Shown here one piece after another: positions 27,223 to 34,055 of a stretch of DNA of 64,000 bases. The notes beneath the pieces are model-generated. The model had not been told where the DNA came from. It did no database searches and saw nothing but the letters and a program-made list of their open reading frames with translations. The translations under genes were made by a program, and so were the position numbers. Each line of letters begins with the position of its first letter. Position 1 is the first letter of the stretch. The DNA is from Rhizobiales bacterium Ga0077537 (GTDB taxonomy: Bacteria > Pseudomonadota > Alphaproteobacteria > Rhizobiales > Hyphomicrobiaceae). Location of the stretch: positions 1 through 64,000 of the forward strand of contig LNEM01000008.1 in the NCBI GenBank assembly GCA_001464955.1. The letters are read 5' to 3'.

Positions 27223-27238
27223 TCCTGTACTGCCTGTG

Positions 27239-27433
27239 TTACCAGGGCATCAGGCCGTCGCCGAGCCGCATCCGTGGCGTCGCCGCCCACGGCGACAGGC
27301 CGTCACCGAGGCGGACTTTCGGGCTCGAGCGCCACGGCGAGAGGCCATCTCCGACGCGGACGGTCGGCTTGGCCTCGGAGGGCTCGACGTTGGTGGAGGG
27401 AGTGGATTTGGCAATCTCGACAATCTTCGACAT
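27239..27433 (-). CDS. repeat peptide, candidate RiPP precursor with three GDGL-x-PW repeats
   Basis: The 64-residue peptide has a 24-residue leader-like part (MSKIVEIAKSTPSTNVEPSE, acidic) followed by three repeats of period exactly 15: VRVGDGLSPW (25-34), VRLGDGLSPW (40-49) and MRLGDGLMPW (55-64). The last Trp is the C-terminal residue. AGGAG lies seven bases before the ATG. The repeats use different synonymous codons (GGA GAT, GGT GAC, GGC GAC), which points to selection on the peptide. A multi-core precursor, processed by the downstream DUF6065-like protein, is the best reading. No radical SAM, protease or transporter gene is adjacent, so the class is unknown. It could also be an uncleaved structural or binding peptide. 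Confidence 0.7.
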   Translation of the reverse strand: MSKIVEIAKSTPSTNVEPSEAKPTVRVGDGLSPWRSSPKVRLGDGLSPWAATPRMRLGDGLMPW

Positions 27434-27474
27434 GAAACAACTCCTGAAATGTATTGATTTCCAAAATTCAGTTC

Positions 27475-27486
27475 ATTGCGCGCAAT
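27475..27486. promoter_or_regulatory. 12-bp palindrome upstream of the repeat-peptide gene
   Basis: ATTGCGCGCAAT is a perfect palindrome ending 41 bases before the peptide ATG, within an AT-rich leader. This placement suits an operator. No cognate regulator gene is adjacent. Confidence 0.35.
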
Positions 27487-27495
27487 AGATCAAAT

Positions 27496-27603
27496 CTAGT
27501 CCGACCCGCGCTCGTCCTCAAGGGGGATGCCGATCTTTTTTTTCAATGAATTGATTTCGGTGAAACTCTCGATCCGATCATAACCTATTCCGGCATCACG
27601 CAT
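27496..27603 (-). CDS. possible 35-residue small ORF upstream of the repeat peptide
   Basis: The frame starts at an ATG at 27603 with GGGAG eight bases upstream and encodes MRDAGIGYDRIESFTEINSL and 15 more charged residues. It lies 62 bases before the peptide gene on the same strand. Sequence and ribosome site are protein-like, but the length gives little statistical support. It could be a leader peptide, a second small product of the cluster, or a remnant. Confidence 0.3.
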   Translation of the reverse strand: MRDAGIGYDRIESFTEINSLKKKIGIPLEDERGSD

Positions 27604-27659
27604 ACGCGCGCTCCCGACAGCGCGGAACCTACACCCGCCGCGCTCGGGGACCGGACCAG

Positions 27660-27727
27660 TGTTCCGGCGCCGACATTTGCTTCCCTCTGCCGCTTGGTCG
27701 AGAGCAAATGTCGGCGCCAAAGGAACA
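27660..27727. repeat. long inverted repeat 1 of a tandem pair
   Basis: TGTTCC plus GGCGCCGACATTTGC pairs with GCAAATGTCGGCGCC plus GGAACA, interrupted only by a three-base AAA bulge. The stem is 21 bp and the loop 23 bases. The arm shares CCGACATTTG-like sequence with the second inverted repeat. Confidence 0.75.
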
Positions 27728-27745
27728 CGAGAAACTCAATGCTTC

Positions 27746-27822
27746 TGGTGTAGCTTTCGCCTCCGACGTTTGGTGACGTTCCTAGCCGCAGGCGGGTACC
27801 AAACGTCAGAGGCGTTACACCA
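27746..27822. repeat. long inverted repeat 2 of a tandem pair
   Basis: TGGTGTA, CGCCTC and GACGTTTGGT pair with ACCAAACGTC, GAGGCG and TACACCA. There is one mismatch, one small internal loop, and again a 23-base loop. The stem totals 23 bp. It lies 18 bases after the first inverted repeat and about 70 bases before the sulfotransferase start. Confidence 0.75.
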
Positions 27823-27894
27823 GGAGACCGATGCACGGGGGCCTGCAATCGGCTAGCATCCACGCATCGCAGCACCTCTCTCGATCCGGCCTCC

Positions 27895-28590
27895 ATGATC
27901 CTCAGTCACGAGCACAGATTCATCTACATCAAGACCTACAAGACCGGCTCAACGTCGGTCGAGGCGGCGCTGTCGGCGGTGTGCGGGGCCGACGACGTGA
28001 TCACGGAGGCGAGCGAGCAGTTGCGCGGCGTGCGCCAGAAGCCGGCACAGAACTACCGGATCGAGCATCCGGAAAAGCCAAGTCGCGCGCTGTGGAAGCG
28101 CATCCTCGGTCGACCGGAGCGGCACTACCATCCCTCGGTCGGTTTCTACGAACACATGCCCGGGTGGCGCATTCGCACGTACGTCGGGGACGACGTGTGG
28201 CGGCGGTATTACAAATTCACGTTCGAACGCAATCCCTGGGACCGTCAAGTCTCCTGGTACCACTACAAGACCAAGTCGAAGCCGGAGGCCACGCGTCCCA
28301 CCTTCGCTCAGTTCAACACCGACCGCCGCCGCGCGTTCGTCGAGAACTGGAGCCTCTATACGGACGCTGACCGGCCATTCGTCGACTTCGTCGGGCGCTA
28401 CGAGACCCTCGAGGCAGATTTCGCCACCGTCCTCGATGCGATCGGACTCGCCGGCAAGGTCGAGCTACCGCGCACCAATGTGTCCCGATCACGCAAGGGC
28501 GACTATCGCGACGCCTACACGCCGGAACTCCGTGACCTCGTCGCGGACTGGTATGCCCCCGAAATCCGCCATTTCGGCTACCACTTCTGA
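27895..28590 (+). CDS. sulfotransferase family 2 protein
   Basis: The 231-residue protein opens with MILSHEHRFIYIKTYKTGSTSVE, where TYKTGSTS is the PAPS 5'-phosphosulfate loop, and has a 3'-phosphate-binding motif FERNPWDRQVSWYHY near residue 110. It transfers sulfate from PAPS, usually to a carbohydrate. Start ATG at 27895 places the loop at the expected distance, though the ribosome site is weak. It diverges from the repeat-peptide gene; a role in modifying that product is possible but unsupported. A second sulfotransferase lies at the right end of the window. Confidence 0.82.
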   Translation: MILSHEHRFIYIKTYKTGSTSVEAALSAVCGADDVITEASEQLRGVRQKPAQNYRIEHPEKPSRALWKRILGRPERHYHPSVGFYEHMPGWRIRTYVGDDVWRRYYKFTFERNPWDRQVSWYHYKTKSKPEATRPTFAQFNTDRRRAFVENWSLYTDADRPFVDFVGRYETLEADFATVLDAIGLAGKVELPRTNVSRSRKGDYRDAYTPELRDLVADWYAPEIRHFGYHF

Positions 28591-28713
28591 CGGACTCGCC
28601 CAGTATTCGTTGCGCAGTTGCAACAACTTGCGTCAACCGTACACAGACTTTAGCGACTTGGTAACCGCGCGCGCCTAGCTTCCCAAATCACGCACGGCGT
28701 GGAGTGGGTGGCG

Positions 28714-29739
28714 ATGGGCATTCTGGACGCTATTTCGATCGATGAAATCCGTCAGCGCGGAAGCATCCGCGATGGCGAAGTGATGCGCCTGCGGGCGCTC
28801 TACGACAACGGCGAGGTTCTCGACCGGGCCGATGCGGAAGCCCTCCTTTCCCTGCACGCCGCAACCCCGATCCAGGACCCGCAATGGGGCCGCTTCCTGG
28901 TCGAAGTCATCACCGACTACATCGTCCGGCAAGCCGAACCCTCCGGCTATGTCGTGGCGCAGAACGCACGATGGCTGATCGAACAGATCAGCGCCTTCGG
29001 GCAGGTCATCACATCGAGCGAACTCGCCATTCTCGTCCATGTTCTCGAAACCGCACGGTGGACGCCACCGTCGCTGTCGGCGTTCGCGCTGGACCAGATC
29101 CGGCACGCGGTCGAGACGGGTGGCGGGCCGTTGCGGGCCGGACGCGAGGACGTGCCGGGACGGTTGTTGCCCGACGAGATCGAACTCGCAAAGCGAATCC
29201 TCGTCGCCTTCGGCGGCGAGACCAGCATCTCGGTGACGCGTGTCGAGGCCGAGGCCCTTCTCGCCATCAACCGCGCCATCGGGCCGGGAAATTCCTCGCC
29301 GGCCTGGAGCACCCTCTTCGTGCGGAGCCTCGGCGCTGCCGTTCTTGCCTCCACGGGGCATGGCGTGCCACCGCGTCGCGAGGTGGCGGGCGACATCGCG
29401 ACGGCGCCGCTGTCGCTGGTCTCGGCCATTCTGGGGAAGCCACATGGCGCGGATCAGCTCGGGGCGTTCGGGACGCATTCGGGCGTCAGTGTGTGGGGGA
29501 CAAGCCCACTGCTCACGCCGGAAGAGCGAGCGCTCGCCCGGCTCGAGCGGCAACGCCTCGAGATCGTCACCAACGAGGTGATCGAAGAAGCGAGCGACGT
29601 GTGGCTGATGTCGTGCCTCGCCGACCGCGACGTGCTCGACGATAACGAAGTGCTGCTTCTCGACCATATCGCGCGAGAGGCTGCGCAACTGCCGCAGTCG
29701 TTCCGCCAGTTCGCCGCGCAGCGCGCCGTCGCCGCCTGA
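28714..29739 (+). CDS. hypothetical protein with acidic repeat-like helices
   Basis: The 341-residue soluble protein (MGILDAISIDEIRQRGSIRDGEV...) is mostly alpha-helical. It has two or three similar units built around D/E-x-EALL-x-hN/H (RADAEALLSLHAATPIQDPQW; RVEAEALLAINRAIGPGNSSPAW), so it seems to contain a duplicated domain. The ATG at 28714 is preceded by GGAG; the track uses a GTG five codons earlier. I do not know a function. It stands alone between the sulfotransferase and an HIBADH-type gene. Confidence 0.6.
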   Translation: MGILDAISIDEIRQRGSIRDGEVMRLRALYDNGEVLDRADAEALLSLHAATPIQDPQWGRFLVEVITDYIVRQAEPSGYVVAQNARWLIEQISAFGQVITSSELAILVHVLETARWTPPSLSAFALDQIRHAVETGGGPLRAGREDVPGRLLPDEIELAKRILVAFGGETSISVTRVEAEALLAINRAIGPGNSSPAWSTLFVRSLGAAVLASTGHGVPPRREVAGDIATAPLSLVSAILGKPHGADQLGAFGTHSGVSVWGTSPLLTPEERALARLERQRLEIVTNEVIEEASDVWLMSCLADRDVLDDNEVLLLDHIAREAAQLPQSFRQFAAQRAVAA

Positions 29740-29846
29740 GGCGATGCCGCGCGCCGTAACCGACCACGCCTCCGCATCGTGCCCTTGCGCGCCGTTATCT
29801 CCCGCGACAAGCTGCCGGTGACGGCAGGGAGCAAGCGGAGGCGCGT

Positions 29847-30737
29847 GTGGCTATCGGTTTCATCGGCATTGGGAACATGGGTCTGCCCATGGCGGACAAG
29901 CTCATCGGCGGCGGGGAAGACCTCGTCGTGCACGATGCGCGTCCGGAGGCCATCGCGCCGCTCGTCGAAAAGCAGGCGCGGCCAGCCCAGTCACCGCGGG
30001 AGGTGGCTGACCGCTGCCACACCGTCTACGTTTCCCTGCCGACGCTGCCGTCGCTGCGTGACGTGGTGCTGGGCAAAGACGGCGTCGTCCATGGCAGCGC
30101 GGTGAAGCTCGTCGTCAATACCTGCACGGTGGGTGTGCCGCTGGTCGAGGAACTGGAAAAGGGGCTTGCCGCGCGCGGCATCGCGCTCGTCGATTGCCCG
30201 ATCAGCGGTGGGCCGCCGGGAGCGCGCGCCGGCACGTTGTCGGTGATGGTGTCAGGGGCGCCGCATCTCGTCGAGCAGATCCGTCCCTTCATCTCCCGCT
30301 GGGGGCCCGTGACCGTTGCCGGGCCACGGCCCGGGCTGGCACAGGTCCTGAAGCTCACAAACAACATCCTGTCGGCGGTGGCGCTGGCCGCGACGTGCGA
30401 AGCCTACGTGATGGGCGCCAAGGGCGGTCTCGATCCCGAAGTGATGACGGAGGCGATCAATCGCGGCAGCGGGCGCAACAGCGCCACGCAGTCGAAGTTT
30501 CCGGAGTCGGTGCTCGATCGTTCGTTCGCCTACGGCGCGCCGATGCACATCCTGACGAAGGACGTCGATCTCGCCATCGAGCAGGGGGAGCGGCTCGGCA
30601 TTCCGATGTGGGTCTGTCAGGCGGCGCGGCTGATGTACAAACACGCCATGTTCCAGGGCATGGAAACCAAGGACATCACGGAGCTGGTGAAGATCGTCGA
30701 GAGCGGCGCAGGGTTCGTGTTGCCCAAGACGCGCTGA
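29847..30737 (+). CDS. NAD(P)-dependent beta-hydroxyacid dehydrogenase (HIBADH family)
   Basis: The 296-residue protein starts IGFIGIGNMGLPMADKL (nucleotide-binding fold), followed by DCPISGGPPGARAGTLSVM (substrate motif) and KLTNNILSAVALAATCEA with the catalytic lysine in the usual helix. Members oxidise 3-hydroxyisobutyrate, tartronate semialdehyde or related acids. The start is a GTG at 29847 with CGGAGG upstream. It is a single gene; the substrate is unclear. Confidence 0.9.
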   Translation: MAIGFIGIGNMGLPMADKLIGGGEDLVVHDARPEAIAPLVEKQARPAQSPREVADRCHTVYVSLPTLPSLRDVVLGKDGVVHGSAVKLVVNTCTVGVPLVEELEKGLAARGIALVDCPISGGPPGARAGTLSVMVSGAPHLVEQIRPFISRWGPVTVAGPRPGLAQVLKLTNNILSAVALAATCEAYVMGAKGGLDPEVMTEAINRGSGRNSATQSKFPESVLDRSFAYGAPMHILTKDVDLAIEQGERLGIPMWVCQAARLMYKHAMFQGMETKDITELVKIVESGAGFVLPKTR

Positions 30738-30769
30738 TACGGCCCCTCGCAAAGGGCTGGGGGCGGCGA

Positions 30770-31054
30770 TCAGCCGCCCCAGCGGCAGACGAGGCGTTCG
30801 CAGATGCGGGCGTTGCCGACCGTGCAGCGCTCCCGGACTGGGCGGCAGACGCGGCACGTGTAGGACGAGAGGCAGCCTCGCACAGCGCCGGTCCGGGAGA
30901 AGTTGCAGGTGCGGACCGTCTGGCAGTCGCGGCCCGATATGCCGGCCGGCTGCGCTATGGCCGAAGCCGGCGCCCAAGCCAGCAGCACGCCGAGACTCAT
31001 CGTGGCCGCACCGATCGCGGCCCAGCTCAAGCGACCTTCGCCCGATCGCGCCAT
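30770..31054 (-). CDS. small secreted cysteine-rich protein
   Basis: The 94-residue protein has a signal peptide (WAAIGAATMSLGVLLAWAPASAIAQ) and a mature part of about 58 residues with eight cysteines (GRDCQTVRTC, RGCLSSYTCRVC, ERCTVG, ICERLVC) and a closing RWGG. The even number of cysteines in an exported protein suggests disulfides. I have seen similar small proteins in Hyphomicrobiales but know no function. It lies downstream of ilvE on the same strand, separated by a hairpin. Confidence 0.65.
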   Translation of the reverse strand: MARSGEGRLSWAAIGAATMSLGVLLAWAPASAIAQPAGISGRDCQTVRTCNFSRTGAVRGCLSSYTCRVCRPVRERCTVGNARICERLVCRWGG

Positions 31055-31116
31055 GGCGTTCTCGCTCCTTCGCAGCGCCTCGACGGACGCCCGGGGGAGT
31101 TTTCCTCACAATGAGG

Positions 31117-31139
31117 CTCGCCGCAACGCATGCGGCGAG
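31117..31139 (-). terminator. hairpin after ilvE
   Basis: CTCGCCGC pairs with GCGGCGAG around a seven-base loop, 66 bases after the ilvE stop on the minus strand. There is no T-run. Confidence 0.4.
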
Positions 31140-31204
31140 GAAGGGTTATCGTGGGGTCTGGGTGCGTGGCCGACGGGACGCACCCGCCTGGCCGACGCTG
31201 CCGC

Positions 31205-32320
31205 TCAGCCGAGGCGGTGGACCCAGCCGTGGGGGTCCGGAGCGACGCCCCGCTGGATATCGACGAGCTTCTGCTTGATGCGCATCGTCGTCTGGCCGGG
31301 GCCGCCCGCGCCCATCCGGAACTCGCCCTCGGGGCTCGCGACCCTGCCGATCGGGGTTACGACGGCTGCCGTGCCGCAGGCGAACGCCTCGGTCAGCTTG
31401 CCGCTCGCCGCGTCGGCCTTCCACTGGTCGAACGAGTAGGGCTGCTCGCGAACCGTCAGTCCCTCGGAGCGCGCCAGCGCCATGAGGCTCTCGCGGGTGA
31501 TGCCCGGGAGGATCGTGCCCGAGAGGGGCGGGGTCTGCAGCGAGCCGTCCTCGAAGACGAAGAACACATTCATGCCGCCGAGTTCCTCCACCCACTTGTG
31601 CTCGGCGGCATCGAGGAACACGACCTGGTCGCAACCGTGCTTGGAGGCTTCGGCCTGGGCGACGAGGCTTGCTGCGTAGTTGCCGCCGCACTTGGCTGCA
31701 CCGGTGCCGCCCGGAGCGGCGCGCGTATATTCCTGCGACACCCAGATCGAGACGGCAGGCGCGCCGCTCTTGAAGTAGCCACCGACGGGCGAGATGATCA
31801 CCAGATAGAGGTACTCGGAGGAGGGCTTCACGCCGAGGAAGACCTCGTTCGCGAACATGAAGGGGCGAATGTAGAGCGAGCCCCCTTCGACGGTCGGAAA
31901 CCAGTCGCGATCGACCTTTACGAGCTGCTCGATCGACTCGATGAACACCTCTTCCGGCAGTTGCGGCATGGCGAGCCGCTCGGCCGAGTGGCGGAACCGG
32001 CGGGCGTTGGCGTCGGGCCGGAACATGGCCATCGAGCCGTCCGCGAGGCGGTAGGCCTTCAGGCCTTCGAAGATCTCCTGGGCATAGTGCAGGACGGCGG
32101 ACGCCGGATCGAGCGACAGGGGCTTGCGTGCGGTGATGCGGGCGTCGTGCCAGCCTTTCCCCTCGGTATAGCGGACGATCGCCATGTGATCGGTGAAGAC
32201 GCGCCCGAAGCCGGGGTCGGCCAGCACCGCGGTGCGCTCGGCCAGCGCGACCGGCGCGGAATTCTTCTCGACCACGAACGGCAGGCGGCCCTTGGAGTGG
32301 ACGTCGCTACGGGCGGTCAT
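31205..32320 (-). CDS. ilvE: branched-chain amino acid aminotransferase
   Basis: The 371-residue protein is of the longer BCAT class. It has YAQEIFEGLKAYR, SLYIRPFMFANE, the PLP-lysine motif GTGAAKCGGNYAASLVAQAE, and SGTILPGITRESLMALA. It performs the last step of Leu, Ile and Val synthesis and the first step of their breakdown. The ATG start at 32320 fits the family. It is divergent from the MarR-regulator set. Confidence 0.95.
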   Translation of the reverse strand: MTARSDVHSKGRLPFVVEKNSAPVALAERTAVLADPGFGRVFTDHMAIVRYTEGKGWHDARITARKPLSLDPASAVLHYAQEIFEGLKAYRLADGSMAMFRPDANARRFRHSAERLAMPQLPEEVFIESIEQLVKVDRDWFPTVEGGSLYIRPFMFANEVFLGVKPSSEYLYLVIISPVGGYFKSGAPAVSIWVSQEYTRAAPGGTGAAKCGGNYAASLVAQAEASKHGCDQVVFLDAAEHKWVEELGGMNVFFVFEDGSLQTPPLSGTILPGITRESLMALARSEGLTVREQPYSFDQWKADAASGKLTEAFACGTAAVVTPIGRVASPEGEFRMGAGGPGQTTMRIKQKLVDIQRGVAPDPHGWVHRLG

Positions 32321-32747
32321 CGGTCACCTCTTTCGTTCCGTGGAAGTCGGACAATTCAGCCGCAGGGTAGGTTGGCAGGTCGGATGTCGGGTGGCGGAGG
32401 ACCTTGCGGATCAACTCCGGACGCAGCGACGGGTCGCAGGATACGGGACCGCGATCGACGGTCGTCCCGTCACGGCGCCTCGGGCCTTCATGCGGTGCGC
32501 AGCCAAGGTGGTCGTCTCCTCTACCGTCTCGCCGGCAGGTGGTCCCTGCTCTCGTTCCGGCACGACCGAGACCGCCCGTCATCCGGAGGCCTCATTTGCA
32601 GTGCCGAAGGTCGTCTCAGGCTCGTTTCGTCAGCATGACGCTCCCTGGCCAGATCAGCCGAGGGGCCGTGGTTTGCCGCCGTCAGCGCCGCGTAGAAAGC
32701 CCGGAAATGCCTTGCCATGGGTACCGATCGCCCTCAAATATGTCAAC
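32321..32747. other. intergenic stretch between ilvE and the marR-like gene
   Basis: No supported gene is seen. The overlapping frames on both strands are Arg/Pro/Ser-rich and have no ribosome sites. Promoters for the two divergent genes should lie here; the short AT-richer part around 32735-32765 is the likely one for the marR-like gene. Confidence 0.4.
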
Positions 32748-33293
32748 ATGACTGACGTAAATTCGAGTTCTGTCATTGCGAGCCCGGTTCATGGCGTCGG
32801 GGGAGACGCGCGACCGGACGAGCCGGCGCTCGTCGCCATGGTCGAGCTATTGTTCTTCGCCTATCGGGATTTCGTGGCCGGGCCGGACGAGATCCTCTCC
32901 GAACTCGGCTTTGGCCGGGCCCATCACCGGGTGCTGCATTTCGTCAGCCGCAATCCCGGGCTGCGTGTCGCCGACCTGCTCGGCATCCTCAAGATCACCA
33001 AGCAGAGCCTGGCGCGCGTCTTGAAGCAGCTGGTCGACGAGGGCTATGTCCAGCAGGAGACCGGCGCCAACGATCGTCGGGAGAGACGCCTCCACCTGAC
33101 GGAACGTGGTAAGAGACTTGCCGCGCGACTGCTCGCCCTTCAAACCCGACAGCTGGGCGACGCGCTCGCGGGCTCGGGCGCGGGGGCACGGGAGGCTGCC
33201 GCAGCATTCCTTGCGGGCGTGATCGCGCCGGCGGACGCGGAGAAGGCGGCAGAGCTCGTGGAGCGGGCGCTTTCGGACGAGGTGGGCCCGTAG
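32748..33293 (+). CDS. MarR-family transcriptional regulator
   Basis: The 181-residue protein has a winged-helix domain: FGRAHHRVLHFVSRNPGL, recognition-type helix LLGILKITKQSLARVLKQLVDEGYV, and the wing NDRRERRLHLTERGK. It probably binds DNA as a dimer and may regulate its own operon. The first ATG (32748) lacks a clear ribosome site, so the start is uncertain. It is followed 15 bases later by a response regulator and then its kinase; this trio is typical of Hyphomicrobiales. Confidence 0.88.
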   Translation: MTDVNSSSVIASPVHGVGGDARPDEPALVAMVELLFFAYRDFVAGPDEILSELGFGRAHHRVLHFVSRNPGLRVADLLGILKITKQSLARVLKQLVDEGYVQQETGANDRRERRLHLTERGKRLAARLLALQTRQLGDALAGSGAGAREAAAAFLAGVIAPADAEKAAELVERALSDEVGP

Positions 33294-33308
33294 ACCCGGG
33301 GGGGAGTC

Positions 33309-34028
33309 ATGACCATAGATCCGGCCGCTGCCCGAAAAGAGCCGATCGACGACGACGCACCACATATCCTCGTGGTCGACGACGACCAGCGCATCCGCGA
33401 TCTCATCGCGCGCTACCTGTTCCAGGAAGGCTTTCGCGTGTCGACGGCGGCCGACGCGCAGGCCGCACGGTCGGCGATGCGCGGGCTCAGCTTCGATCTC
33501 GTCATTCTCGACGTGATGATGCCGGGCGAGACGGGGCTCGAGCTGGCGCGGGGTCTGAAGGCGATCTCGCCGGTGCCCATCTGCATGCTGACCGCGCTCG
33601 CCGATCCCGAGCAGCGCGTGGCCGGTCTCGAGGCGGGTGTCGACGACTACATGGGCAAGCCTTTCGAGCCGCGCGAACTGAAGCTGCGCATCCAGAACAT
33701 CCTGAAGCGGGCGAAGGCGGTGCCCGTGGCGCCGAAGGACGAGGTGAGGATGGGCGAGTACACGTTCCATCTGGGCCGGGGCGAGCTGCGGCGCGGCGAG
33801 GAGGTCATCAAGCTGACGGAGCGCGAGCGGGATCTCTTGCGCCTTTTCGGCGGCCGGCCGGGGATGCCGATCGCGCGCCATGAGCTGGCGAGCGACGAGT
33901 CGACCGGCAACGAGCGAGCGATCGACGTGCAGATCAACCGCCTCAGGCGCAAGATCGAAGTCGACGGCTCGAATCCCGTCTACCTGCAGACGGTTCGTGG
34001 AAAAGGCTACATCCTCTACGTCGATTGA
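33309..34028 (+). CDS. OmpR/PhoB-family response regulator
   Basis: The 239-residue protein has a receiver domain with acidic pair DDD near residue 24, phospho-acceptor aspartate in LVILDVMMPGE (D68) and conserved lysine in YMGKPFEPREL. The C-terminal winged helix ends INRLRRKIEVDGSNPVYLQTVRGKGYILYVD, the OmpR pattern. GGGGGAG precedes the ATG. It would be phosphorylated by the kinase encoded 27 bases downstream. Confidence 0.95.
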   Translation: MTIDPAAARKEPIDDDAPHILVVDDDQRIRDLIARYLFQEGFRVSTAADAQAARSAMRGLSFDLVILDVMMPGETGLELARGLKAISPVPICMLTALADPEQRVAGLEAGVDDYMGKPFEPRELKLRIQNILKRAKAVPVAPKDEVRMGEYTFHLGRGELRRGEEVIKLTERERDLLRLFGGRPGMPIARHELASDESTGNERAIDVQINRLRRKIEVDGSNPVYLQTVRGKGYILYVD

Positions 34029-34055
34029 GGGCTCAGAGCCAGGGAGCGGAACGCG

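Larger units (their letters stand above)
27434..27894. promoter_or_regulatory. control region between the repeat-peptide gene and the sulfotransferase gene
   Basis: This stretch holds, from left to right, a 12-bp palindrome near the peptide start, a possible 35-residue frame on the minus strand, and two long tandem hairpins. It is AT-richer near 27440-27590. Promoters for the divergent peptide and sulfotransferase genes should lie here, but no confident -35/-10 pair was found. Confidence 0.45.

Noticed and set aside
27239-27433. Reading the GDGL-x-PW peptide as a chance ORF
   Set aside because: Repeat period of exactly 15, synonymous codon variation, strong ribosome site and position beside a gene on the same strand make chance unlikely.
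27660-27822. Insertion sequence or CRISPR repeats
   Set aside because: No transposase, target duplication or regular spacers; the two stems differ in sequence.
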